This document shows positions 55,952 through 64,000 of a stretch of 64,000 nucleotides of DNA, one piece after another (position 1 is the stretch's first letter; every line of letters begins with the position of its first letter). The DNA lies in contig JAFLSD010000010.1 in NCBI GenBank assembly GCA_022511125.1, forward strand, positions 1-64,000. The letters run 5' to 3'. Below the pieces are notes generated by a model. That model had not been told where the DNA came from. It made no database searches and saw only the letters and a program-made list of their open reading frames with translations. The DNA comes from Paramuribaculum sp. GTDB taxonomy: Bacteria; Bacteroidota; Bacteroidia; Bacteroidales; Muribaculaceae. Made by a program: the position numbers and the translations under genes.

Positions 55952-56071
55952 GTTGTTAATTATTTAGTTATTTAATAGGGTTCGTATTAATGATAATTTC
56001 GTGTTAATGATAATTAAGTTAATTTGAACCGGTTTTCATGTTTGTTTAAGGATGGTTTACCCTTCATTTTG

Positions 56072-56108
56072 CAAAATTATATTAAATGAACTATTTTATC
56101 CCCCCCCC
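56072..56108 (-). promoter_or_regulatory. Promoter with poly-G tract at -33 (susC copy 1)
   Basis: Minus-strand TAATTTTG at 56072-56079 is a good -7 box. Exactly 20 bases upstream begins a run of nine G (plus-strand C9, 56100-56108), occupying the place of the -33 TTTG box. Leader of about 115 bases to susC. Confidence 0.65.
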
Positions 56109-56305
56109 ACGGTTAAAAATTCTTAAATGGACGAAATTTAATTTTTAACAAACACGAAAAAAGAGTGGCAATTATCTGTTTTATAAAATTTTATCTAAAA
56201 AGAAAAAAAATAATTTTTTTTTTATGTTTTTTGATGAATTTTTCAAACTTCAACGTCACTTTTTGAGTGAAATTCCGATTATTTGAGTTTCCGCAACATA
56301 AAAAA

Positions 56306-56333
56306 GAAGGGTCCGTCGCCCGACGGACCCTTC
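56306..56333 (-). terminator. Terminator of second susCD pair
   Basis: GAAGGGTCCGTCG (56306-56318) and CGACGGACCCTTC (56321-56333), exact 13-bp arms, preceded on the plus strand by an A run that gives the T-tract on the minus strand. Confidence 0.85.
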
Positions 56334-56392
56334 CGGGTAGTAATCGCATGGATAATGCTTAGCTAACCTTAACCAAATTAACTAACCTCAAT

Positions 56393-58387
56393 TTAAAAAT
56401 TCTTTGGATTTTCACCTGCAAGCATTCCCCATCCCGGGTTCTGATAGAGAACCGTAGAGCTTACCGAACCGTCTGGCGAAGCAGCTGTAAAGTCATTTTG
56501 TCCTAACGGGCTGAGATAATTAGCATTCACCCAAACATATCCGTTATAAACTGGATTGTTGAATTGTACTTTCTGGTAAGGACGAACGTACGGACTTAGG
56601 CTTTCCGGTGACATATTGCCGGTTGTCGGATCGACGATAACTTCAGCTGTCAGGAACAGAGGACTTGAAGGATCTGTGTAAACCGTTCCCCAGAATTTGA
56701 TACCTTCGATGATGTAAGGTGTCTGGATCATCTGGTCGAGAGCGGCCCAGCGACGGAGGTCATCCCAACGTAGAGACTCGCCGATGAGCTCGTTTCTGCG
56801 TTCGCGACGCACGTTGTAGAGAGTAGCGTCGATGAGTTGACCGGCTGAGTAAGCGCCCCAGTCGCCGAGAGCTTCCTGACTCATGTCGGTGGCTGCGATA
56901 GTCACGTTGTAGTCCGGATTAACGAGCGCGCGGTTTCTCAGAGCACGCCAGTAGCTGTCGGCTGTGTTGTCGGGCGAGCCGTTGAGTTCCACACATGCTT
57001 CGATATAGTTGAGCATGGCTTCGGTGGCACGGAAGATTATCGAACCTGTCACTGATGAATTGTTAGTAGTCTGTTCTACATTATAGGTCTTACCTTTCTT
57101 GATGCCATAACCGGTAGAATATTTCTTATTGGTCTGAGCATTCAACATTATGTTCAGATTGTTGTAGTTGGGAGTACCGTCTGTCTGGTAGTTCTCGATG
57201 CTGTAATCTCCTTTTGTGAAGATCTGGATGCGTGAATCGCGATCCTGAAGGCTTGCTGAGATACCCTGGTTTTCCCATTCGGGATCATAACCCGAACCTG
57301 CGGCATAGATCGGAAGACCGTTGCGCATCACGAACGAGTTGACCAATCCGCGTGTCCAGCCCGATCCGCCACCGTTCACCTGCAGCTGCTGCTGGATATC
57401 GGTATAGATATTCTGGTCTGTATTGTAGTACTTGTAAAGAAGCACTTCGCTGTAACCTGTCAGGTCTTGATCGCAGAACATTGTGTAGTATGGGTTCTGA
57501 CTCTGCAAAGCTGCATTCTGACCTACTATATTACCGGTGTTTTGTACGAGATTGTTTACAATCTGGTCGCCCACGATCTTGGCCGATGCCATGGCTTCGG
57601 TCAGGAAGTAGTTGATTTCAGTGTCGATATTGAAGCCGTTGAGCAAACTCGGGTCGCCGGGCCATCCGGGTCCGCCGGGAACGAGGGCTGTGCCTTTGTG
57701 ATGTTTCAGCCAAGTTGCCTCGAAAAGAGCCACGCGTGAACGGAACAACTGTGCACAAGCGCTGTTCAAACCGTTTTTGCCCTTAGAGTTTGTTTCAGGC
57801 AGATACTGTGCTGCCTTGGCAAGGTCTTCAAGTATAAAGCGTGCTACCTGATTGCGCGGATAGCGTACCGTCTGTTCAAGAAGAGTTTCCTTATCGTCGG
57901 GAACAACTTCCGTTGTAATCGGGAAGTCGCCAATAACCTTATAGTTGTTGTAATTAGCGAATGCACGGAAGAAATAAGCTTCTCCTATAGCCTCGTTGAC
58001 CTCTGTCGACGGGCTGAGAACACCCGATTCGAGATTAGGCAGAACGTTTGCAAAGAAATAGTTTATCTGTCTCACAACCGTGAAGTCCCAGTTGCCGCTA
58101 TGGGCAGGAACGGTCAGCTGACTCGGAACGAAACGAGTACTGTATTCCGCGTAAGCCTGATTGTCGGTGTTGTTGTCGTCTGAGAAAGTTCCTAACTCCC
58201 ATGAATTATTGGAGTGTGTGCGGAAACCTCCATAGAAGTTGATTGTATATGCCGACAGATTGGAGGCTGACGTGAAGAAATTCTCAGGAATGATGTCTGA
58301 TAGTGGTTCGCGATCCAGATAGTCGTCGCAGGATGCCAAACCTAAGGCTAAAGCACCTAAGAATATTCCGTTAATATATTTTTTCAT
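56393..58387 (-). CDS. susD: SusD/RagB-type nutrient-binding lipoprotein (copy 2)
   Basis: A 664-residue SusD protein: lipobox GLASC (Cys20), DDYLDREPLSD, AYFFRAFANYNNYKVIGDFPI and RRERRNELIGESLRWDDLRRWA. Closely related to copy 1, with clusters of difference at residues ~50-110 and ~395-440, likely ligand-facing loops. Twelve bases behind susC copy 2. Confidence 0.95.
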   Translation of the reverse strand: MKKYINGIFLGALALGLASCDDYLDREPLSDIIPENFFTSASNLSAYTINFYGGFRTHSNNSWELGTFSDDNNTDNQAYAEYSTRFVPSQLTVPAHSGNWDFTVVRQINYFFANVLPNLESGVLSPSTEVNEAIGEAYFFRAFANYNNYKVIGDFPITTEVVPDDKETLLEQTVRYPRNQVARFILEDLAKAAQYLPETNSKGKNGLNSACAQLFRSRVALFEATWLKHHKGTALVPGGPGWPGDPSLLNGFNIDTEINYFLTEAMASAKIVGDQIVNNLVQNTGNIVGQNAALQSQNPYYTMFCDQDLTGYSEVLLYKYYNTDQNIYTDIQQQLQVNGGGSGWTRGLVNSFVMRNGLPIYAAGSGYDPEWENQGISASLQDRDSRIQIFTKGDYSIENYQTDGTPNYNNLNIMLNAQTNKKYSTGYGIKKGKTYNVEQTTNNSSVTGSIIFRATEAMLNYIEACVELNGSPDNTADSYWRALRNRALVNPDYNVTIAATDMSQEALGDWGAYSAGQLIDATLYNVRRERRNELIGESLRWDDLRRWAALDQMIQTPYIIEGIKFWGTVYTDPSSPLFLTAEVIVDPTTGNMSPESLSPYVRPYQKVQFNNPVYNGYVWVNANYLSPLGQNDFTAASPDGSVSSTVLYQNPGWGMLAGENPKNF

Positions 58388-58399
58388 GATTTTTCGGTT

Positions 58400-61300
58400 T
58401 TAGAAAGTTACGTTTAAACCACAAGAGAATACTCGTGACAACGGATAAACCTTACCGAAGCCCGATGTCTGGTAAGCTTCGATCAGTTCGGGGTTACCCT
58501 GCTTGGTAAATTTGGTCATCTGGGCTAAGTTTTCACCGGAGAAGAACAGGCGTACTTTTTCAAGATATGCTTTTCTTGTCACCTTCTGAGGGATAGTATA
58601 GCCGATAGTCACGTTTTTGAGAGAGCAGTAAGCTGCGTTCTGAAGATAACGCGTCTGTACCTGCTTGTTTTTACCTGTATTGTTGGTGTAACTCGGTCTC
58701 GCATAGTAAGAGTCGAGGTTCGGACCTAACGGGTTGGTAGTATCTTCCGGACGGAAATAGTCGAGCTGATATTCATAGAGGTTGGCGTGGAATTTTCCGT
58801 TGTTGGTGAATCCCCAGAATACAGCATAGTTGTTATTGCTGTTGTCGGGGAAATAGTCGCGTTTGCCTACGCCCTGGAAGAATACTCTCACGTCGAAGCC
58901 TTTCCACTGTGCATCGAGAATGATACCGTAGTTGTATCTCGGAGTAGTGTTACCGATAACTTTGAGGTCACCGTGATTTTCCAAAGTGTTTTCACCGGGG
59001 CCAACGACGCCGTCGCCGTCGATGTCGGCATACATGATATCACCGGCTACCCACTGGTTGCCTAAACGATCCTGGTTTGCTTTGGCAAGGTGAGCGTCCA
59101 TTTCTGCCTGATTCTTGGCGATGCCGATAGTGGTATAACCCCAGATATCGCCATATCTTGCGCCCGGGAAGTAGGTAGAAAGAGTCTTGGATTCATTAGG
59201 ATACTCATCGATTGTGATGATGTGGTCATACAGATTCAAAGTCACGCCGTATGAGAAATCCTGGATGCGGTCGCGCCAGCTTGCTGTGAGTTCCCAACCT
59301 TTTGATGTCATCGACAGGTTGTTGGTGCTCGGACCGGTTACGAAACCGGAAGCATTTGCTGCTGTACCCAACAGGTTCGGTAAGATTTGACCCGGACCTA
59401 CCATATCCATAGTCTTGCGGTTATAGTAGTCGATCGTACCGGTCAGTCGGTTGTTCAGGAAGCCCCAGTCCAAACCGATGTCCCAAGTGCGGTTCTTTTC
59501 CCATGTCAGAGAAGTTGATACGATGCCCGGCATCGTGGCTACTGTTGTCTTTTCGCCGTTTACTAACCAGCCGTATGTACCGGCACTGTAACCCATATTG
59601 CTGTATGTCGGATACCAGTTGCTTGTGTTCTGGTTGCCTAATCTACCCCAAGAGTAACGCACTTTCAAGGTGTTGACTTTCTGGCGTACGCTTTCGAACC
59701 ATGATTCGTTAGCCACGTTCCAACCTAATGAGAAAGAAGGGCTGGTTGACCAACGGTGACCGCGGCGGAAACGTGAAGTTCCGTCATAGCGGATGTTACC
59801 TTCTACGAGATAACGGCCTTTGTAGTCGTAGTTGATACGGCCGAAGAAACCGGCTGTTGCCCATTCGTTTGCATAACCTGTAAGAACTGAAGGACCGTCA
59901 GTTTTGTCAAGATATGGAATATCGGCGATTATACCGTCTCTCTGAGCTGAGAACAAATCATATTTGAGCCATTCGCTCTGGAAACCGGCCATAACCTTGA
60001 ATTGATGGTCTTGCTTGATATTGAACTGATAGGTAGCATATACGTTCGGGTTGAAATAGTTGGTGATCTGAGATCTGTCAGCTACGCGTGAGCCTGTAGG
60101 ATAACCTGCGGGATAGTCCGGAGCATTCAGGTCGTATGCGTCACCGTTAACACCCCATGCTTGGGTCTGAAGATAAGCGTGATGGATTTTGTAGTTGCGT
60201 GCGCTATAGTTCATTTCTGCATTGAGGCTCAATCCTTCAAGCGGAGTGATCAGGAAAGAGAACTGGTGGTCGAGACGGTCGTTGAGAGATTTGAATCGAC
60301 CTCCGTTTGTCAAAGCCTCGATGAATGAATATGCGTTGGGATGACCGTTCGGGTCGTAAAGCGGCATGTTCGGCCAGTTTCTGGAGATGTCATGGTAAAG
60401 CAGACCGGCACCTGCGCTATCGGTAACGTACGACGGGAAATTATTGTCGATACGGCTCCATCTTGCAGAGTAACCGAAGAGCAACCACGGAGTGATCTGG
60501 AAGTTGATGCGGCCGGTTATATTATATCTCATGTGCTTGTCGTCGCCGAAATTCAATATACCGCCCTGATCGAGGATGCTGGCTGAGAAATATGTGTTGA
60601 TTCTGTCAGATCCGCCTGTCACAGAAATATTGTGTTCCTGAGAGAAAGAAGTCTTTCCGAAAAGATGATACATCCAGTCGGTATTGCCGACAGGGAGTGT
60701 ATTGATATTTACCTGACCGTAATCATCCCATTCGTTAGGAGCGTTAGGTTTCGGATACATCGTGGTGTAGCCTGTTTCAACGGCTCTCTTGAGTTCTTCA
60801 ACTTTGCTGTCCGGGAGAAATACACCCATACCAGCATTGAGAGATGCTTCGTTGGCTGTTAAAGCCCAAAGGTATGAGTTGGCATTGTGAGGCAATTTGT
60901 AAACATTGCTCCAACGGAAAGAGTCGCTGTAAGTCACCTGTACTTTACCCTGCTTACCGTTCTTTGTAGTAACGAGGATCACACCGCCTGCTGCACGCGA
61001 ACCGTAAATTGAAGATGCGGCTGCGTCTTTCAGGATAGAGATGTTTTCGATGTCCTGCGGGTTAACAGTATTGAGGTCACCTTCCATACCGTCGATTAGC
61101 ACGAGAGGAACCACGTTTGAACCGGAACCGATCGTACCGATACCACGGATATTCATGGTCTTGGTTGCATTCAGCTGACCACCGAGGTTAGAGCCGATGA
61201 TATCCAGACCGGGAGCCAGACCTGCAAGAGCGTCGACTGCCGAAGATACCGGGCGGTTGGAAAGTTCTGTTGCCGAAATCGTTGATACGGCACCGGTGAG

Positions 61301-61699
61301 GTTGGCTTTCTTCTGTACACCGAAACCAACGACTACCACCTCATCAAGAGCAGCAACGTCATCTTCCATTGTAATGTTGAGGGGAGTGCCGTGCCAGACG
61401 GTTTCATACGGTTTGCAACCGATCATGGTGAAACGGAGCGATTCTCCTCTGTTCACATTTGCGATGGAGAAGTTACCGTCAACATCGGTTGAGGCTCCTT
61501 TGGAAGTTCCCGGAACCATTACGGACACACCTACGAGAGGTTCGCCGAATTGATCCACAACCGTACCTGTAGCCGTTTCGGGCGCAGGCGCTTCAGATGC
61601 CTTCACATTGAAGTTACACAGCATCATAACGAGAACTGATAGCAAAAACGCCAATCCAGGCAATTTCCGCTTGCTCGAAGTTTTTTGATAATGATACAT
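58400..61699 (-). CDS. susC: SusC/RagA-type TonB-dependent transporter (copy 2)
   Basis: A 1099-residue SusC protein with the same architecture as copy 1: signal region, CarboxypepD_reg-like domain, DEVVVVGFG TonB box, plug and barrel ending FSCGLNVTF. Residues 1-99 are identical to copy 1, and the nucleotide sequence there is almost unchanged, while the barrel loops differ. This points to recent duplication or gene conversion in the 5' part. Confidence 0.95.
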   Translation of the reverse strand: MYHYQKTSSKRKLPGLAFLLSVLVMMLCNFNVKASEAPAPETATGTVVDQFGEPLVGVSVMVPGTSKGASTDVDGNFSIANVNRGESLRFTMIGCKPYETVWHGTPLNITMEDDVAALDEVVVVGFGVQKKANLTGAVSTISATELSNRPVSSAVDALAGLAPGLDIIGSNLGGQLNATKTMNIRGIGTIGSGSNVVPLVLIDGMEGDLNTVNPQDIENISILKDAAASSIYGSRAAGGVILVTTKNGKQGKVQVTYSDSFRWSNVYKLPHNANSYLWALTANEASLNAGMGVFLPDSKVEELKRAVETGYTTMYPKPNAPNEWDDYGQVNINTLPVGNTDWMYHLFGKTSFSQEHNISVTGGSDRINTYFSASILDQGGILNFGDDKHMRYNITGRINFQITPWLLFGYSARWSRIDNNFPSYVTDSAGAGLLYHDISRNWPNMPLYDPNGHPNAYSFIEALTNGGRFKSLNDRLDHQFSFLITPLEGLSLNAEMNYSARNYKIHHAYLQTQAWGVNGDAYDLNAPDYPAGYPTGSRVADRSQITNYFNPNVYATYQFNIKQDHQFKVMAGFQSEWLKYDLFSAQRDGIIADIPYLDKTDGPSVLTGYANEWATAGFFGRINYDYKGRYLVEGNIRYDGTSRFRRGHRWSTSPSFSLGWNVANESWFESVRQKVNTLKVRYSWGRLGNQNTSNWYPTYSNMGYSAGTYGWLVNGEKTTVATMPGIVSTSLTWEKNRTWDIGLDWGFLNNRLTGTIDYYNRKTMDMVGPGQILPNLLGTAANASGFVTGPSTNNLSMTSKGWELTASWRDRIQDFSYGVTLNLYDHIITIDEYPNESKTLSTYFPGARYGDIWGYTTIGIAKNQAEMDAHLAKANQDRLGNQWVAGDIMYADIDGDGVVGPGENTLENHGDLKVIGNTTPRYNYGIILDAQWKGFDVRVFFQGVGKRDYFPDNSNNNYAVFWGFTNNGKFHANLYEYQLDYFRPEDTTNPLGPNLDSYYARPSYTNNTGKNKQVQTRYLQNAAYCSLKNVTIGYTIPQKVTRKAYLEKVRLFFSGENLAQMTKFTKQGNPELIEAYQTSGFGKVYPLSRVFSCGLNVTF

Positions 61700-61806
61700 G
61701 TTGTTAATTATTAAGTTATTTAATTGGGTTGGGTTCGTATTAATTATATTTAAGTTAATTTGAACCTGTTTTCATGTCTGATTAAGGCCGACTACCTTTC
61801 ATTATG

Positions 61807-61842
61807 CAAAATTATATTAATTGGTCTATTTTATCCCCCCCC
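61807..61842 (-). promoter_or_regulatory. Promoter with poly-G tract at -33 (susC copy 2)
   Basis: Minus-strand TAATTTTG at 61807-61814, then 20 bases, then a run of eight G (plus-strand C8, 61835-61842). Same geometry as copy 1 but one G shorter. Leader of about 100 bases. Confidence 0.65.
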
Positions 61843-61970
61843 TACAATTAAAAAATGTTAAAATTATTAATTTTTTTTGACCCCTTTTTTGACTATTGAC
61901 TATAATAGTCAGTAGCCTAACGCTTTGCGTTGCTTTGATGAAATTTACCTTATTTGCTGTTTTGGAAGTG

Positions 61971-63053
61971 TCAGATGACGGCTGACAGCATCTCCACCGG
62001 CTCGGATGTGTGGCGGCGGAGGGCGCAGGGGGTAGGATGGTCAGCCGTGATGGTGATTTCGGCGGTGATCTTCTTTGAGGAAAGAAGTGAAAGCAGGGTG
62101 CCGACGAGGTGACGGTCGATTTCTTCCAGGGCGTGCATTTTCAGTAGGGGATCGCCGAGATGTCCGGCTTCGTCGGGTGCTTCTACGTGGATAAGAACGA
62201 ATTCGGAGCCGCCCTCCAATGCCGCGGCCGCTGCCATGGCTTTGCCGTCGTAATCTGTGTGGAGGCTTCCGGTGGCTCCGGGAATATGAGGCGCTGTGAT
62301 TCCTGTAGCCAGAGCTATTCCGCGGACGAGGGGAGTGCCGGTTATTGCTGCGGGTTTTTCGTATCCTGAAAGTTTGGAAAAGGGGGTGAGTTGCGGCAGA
62401 CGGCCTCCTCCCCATAGCCATAACGAGAAATAACGAGCTGATCCACCGATATCTATGCGGATTCTGTCATTGATTATCGTCGATAAGGCTTTTGCTTCGT
62501 CTGAATCGGGTTGGTCGGGTGGCAAAATTTGCCAATTTTTGACTCCTTTGAATTTCGATTCATGAGGAGGGTGGTAAATATGGCCGTAGAATCGATTTTT
62601 AGATACCGCCACGCTCTTTAAATCCGAAAAATGTGTTACCCTATATCCCAAACTTTTTAACGCGCTGAAGTGGCCTAAAAATCGATTTTTGAGTGCGTCG
62701 ATTTTGATGTCTGCCGGCCGGTCGGTGATAAAAGAGCCTTCGGCGTTGATTTCCACGATGTTACAACGTATGGCGTGATCTTCATCGCTGATGTCGATTC
62801 CGACCCCGAGGGCTTCGAAGGGTCCGCGGCCGACTTTTCCGTAGATTTCCGGGGGATAACCGAGCAGTTTGAGTATGGCGTTTTCGCTTCCCGGGATCCT
62901 TCCGTCGTCGAATGTACGGAACATGCTTTTTCTACCCGATCGGGCAAGCATGCCGATGTTCGGGGTATGGGCGGCCTCGAAAGGCGTCTTTCCCCTGAGT
63001 TCGTCGCAAGGCAGGTCGGCGGCTCCGTCGAGGATGATAAGAATTTTCTTCAC
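61971..63053 (-). CDS. apgM: ApgM-like phosphoglycerate mutase / predicted homoserine kinase
   Basis: A 360-residue alkaline-phosphatase-fold protein of the archaeal-type cofactor-independent phosphoglycerate mutase family (COG3635). ILIILDGAADLP at the N-terminus gives the first metal ligand, PGSENAILKLLGYPP holds the catalytic Ser, and ADHPTPC near the end the last metal site. It lies 13 bases behind the homoserine dehydrogenase gene. In Bacteroidetes this gene sits in the threonine operon in place of thrB and is predicted to be the homoserine kinase; glycolytic mutase activity is the alternative. Confidence 0.85.
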   Translation of the reverse strand: MKKILIILDGAADLPCDELRGKTPFEAAHTPNIGMLARSGRKSMFRTFDDGRIPGSENAILKLLGYPPEIYGKVGRGPFEALGVGIDISDEDHAIRCNIVEINAEGSFITDRPADIKIDALKNRFLGHFSALKSLGYRVTHFSDLKSVAVSKNRFYGHIYHPPHESKFKGVKNWQILPPDQPDSDEAKALSTIINDRIRIDIGGSARYFSLWLWGGGRLPQLTPFSKLSGYEKPAAITGTPLVRGIALATGITAPHIPGATGSLHTDYDGKAMAAAAALEGGSEFVLIHVEAPDEAGHLGDPLLKMHALEEIDRHLVGTLLSLLSSKKITAEITITADHPTPCALRRHTSEPVEMLSAVI

Positions 63054-63066
63054 TTAGCTGGCTTCG

Positions 63067-64000
63067 TTAGCGGATGTTCGCTATACTGAAAATGTCGGCG
63101 AACACTCCCGCGGCTGTGACTTCCGCACCGGCGCCGTAACCTTTGATCACCATCGGAAATTCACGGTAGCGTTCGGTAGTGATGAGGATAACGTTGCTGC
63201 TTCCACCGAGGTTATAGAACGGATGGGAGGCATCGACTTTTCTGAGGCCTACTTCCGCCACGCCGTCGGAAAAGCTTGCCACAAAGCGGTATTTTTCCCC
63301 GGTCTCCTCGGCTTCAAGGCGCTTTTGCTCGTAAAATTCATCGACTTCCGCCACCGTTTTCATAAATTCGTCGACCGTTCCCTTAAAATATTTTTCGGGA
63401 AGCAGAGGAGTGAGACGGACATCTTTTTGTTCGACGGCATAGCCGGCTTCGCGAGCGAGAATCACGATTTTTCTGATCACATCCGTACCGCTTAGGTCTG
63501 TCCGCGGATCAGGTTCGCTATATCCTTCGGCATGAGCCTTGGCTATGGTTTTGGAAAGCGGCATTTCTTTCGAAAGCGTGTTGAAAATGAAATTGAGCGT
63601 ACCGGAAACAACAGCTTCTATTTTGAGGATACGGTCGCCGGAATTGATAAGCGAATTGATAGTGTTTATGATCGGCAGTCCGGCGCCTACGTTGGTTTCG
63701 AAAAGATATTTCACGTCTTTCTGCCGTGCTATATCTTTGAGCCGTTTGTAATCCTTATAGTCCGATGATGCCGCTATTTTGTTGGCGGCCACGACATTGA
63801 CATTGTGGCTCAGCATATCGCCATAGAGCGCGGCTATTTCGGGGCTCGACGTGCAGTCGACGAAAACGGAATTGAAAATGTTCATTCCGAGAATCTCGTC
63901 GCGTATCAGTCCCTGAGAGGAAACCAATGGCGATTCGTCGAGGATCTGACGGTAGGACGCGAGGTCGATTCCTTCGCGGTCGAACACGGCTTTTTTGGAA
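63067..64000 (-). CDS. thrA: Homoserine dehydrogenase part of ThrA (partial)
   Basis: The frame is open at the window edge; 311 codons are visible. It is the C-terminal part of homoserine dehydrogenase, in Bacteroidetes usually the end of a bifunctional aspartokinase/homoserine dehydrogenase. Seen are NVVAANKIAASSDYKDY, the catalytic segment GAGLPIINTINSLINSGDRI with VSGTLNFIFNTL, and GYSEPDPRTDLSGTDVIRKIVILAREAG. The end, GYGAGAEVTAAGVFADI, is typical. It makes homoserine from aspartate semialdehyde; the ApgM-like gene follows directly. Confidence 0.92.
   Translation of the reverse strand, partial: SKKAVFDREGIDLASYRQILDESPLVSSQGLIRDEILGMNIFNSVFVDCTSSPEIAALYGDMLSHNVNVVAANKIAASSDYKDYKRLKDIARQKDVKYLFETNVGAGLPIINTINSLINSGDRILKIEAVVSGTLNFIFNTLSKEMPLSKTIAKAHAEGYSEPDPRTDLSGTDVIRKIVILAREAGYAVEQKDVRLTPLLPEKYFKGTVDEFMKTVAEVDEFYEQKRLEAEETGEKYRFVASFSDGVAEVGLRKVDASHPFYNLGGSSNVILITTERYREFPMVIKGYGAGAEVTAAGVFADIFSIANIR

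Larger units (their letters stand above)
55952..56392. other. Intergenic region between the susCD pairs
   Basis: No gene. Holds the copy 1 leader and promoter with its C9 run (listed separately), AT-rich sequence including long A/T runs near 56200, the terminator of the second pair (56306-56333), and a trailing part matching the stretch after copy 1. Confidence 0.7.

Noticed and set aside
61891..61910. Inverted repeat GACTAT/ATAGTC as terminator of the threonine operon
   Set aside because: On the minus strand the stem is followed by As, not Ts, so it is not an intrinsic terminator in the needed direction.

Overview
The window looks like a chromosome segment of a gut-type Bacteroidales, most likely near Muribaculaceae; the family is my inference. 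Signs are: promoters of the Bacteroidetes type (-7 box TAnnTTTG), two SusC/SusD pairs, GldH, a DUF349 protein, RicT, ribonuclease Y beside ZapA, a ThrA/ApgM-like threonine operon, and starts without Shine-Dalgarno sites.

Positions 1-19630 form an AT-rich accessory island ending at the 3' end of a tRNA-Leu(CAG) gene (19632-19712, minus), a classic integration site. No integrase is visible, so the other end lies outside the window. The island holds mostly defence-type and decayed mobile-element genes: a COG1106-like ATPase whose Walker B glutamate is lost, followed by a shredded RloB-like partner; a Doc/Fic toxin with a large putative DNA-binding partner; two unknown proteins; a broken mobilizable-element module (HTH, ATPase fragment fused by deletion to a DUF6371/toprim-like fragment, interrupted XRE regulator); a strongly structured candidate RNA with its own promoter in front of a uracil-DNA-glycosylase-like protein; two small membrane proteins and a TonB_C-domain protein; a 1.45 kb non-coding stretch; an AAA ATPase overlapping a PD-(D/E)XK-like nuclease; a type IIG restriction-modification enzyme frameshifted in a T8 run; a DUF262/HEPN pair; and DUF3791-type small genes.

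From 19.7 to 49.4 kb most of the sequence is chromosomal core of higher GC: sugar transferase and DUF349 protein, a GH16 lipoprotein, a TonB receptor with a HMA-like partner behind a perfect palindrome, rpsF-rpsR-rplI, cardiolipin synthase, a ZapB-like coiled coil and zapA with a candidate 6S-type RNA, rny, ricT-gldH-M24 peptidase-tRNA nucleotidyltransferase, envelope proteins (TPR, carboxypeptidase-like), a redoxin-sialidase fusion, type II NADH dehydrogenase, a small secreted protein with a 148-bp palindromic element upstream, nucleotidyltransferase-galM, and a DUF234-type ATPase.

From 49.9 to 61.8 kb there is a small beta-barrel protein and two tandem, recently duplicated susC-susD pairs on the minus strand. 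Both have a poly-G tract exactly where the -33 promoter box should be (G9 in one, G8 in the other), which suggests slippage-controlled expression. The window closes with the end of a threonine operon (ApgM-like protein, and the C-terminal part of a ThrA homoserine dehydrogenase running off the edge).

The best candidates for something undescribed are the structured RNA plus UDG-like protein (7434-8640), the ATPase/nuclease pair (11722-13645), the poly-G susCD switches, the palindromic RNA-like element at 45507-45654 and the redoxin-sialidase fusion.
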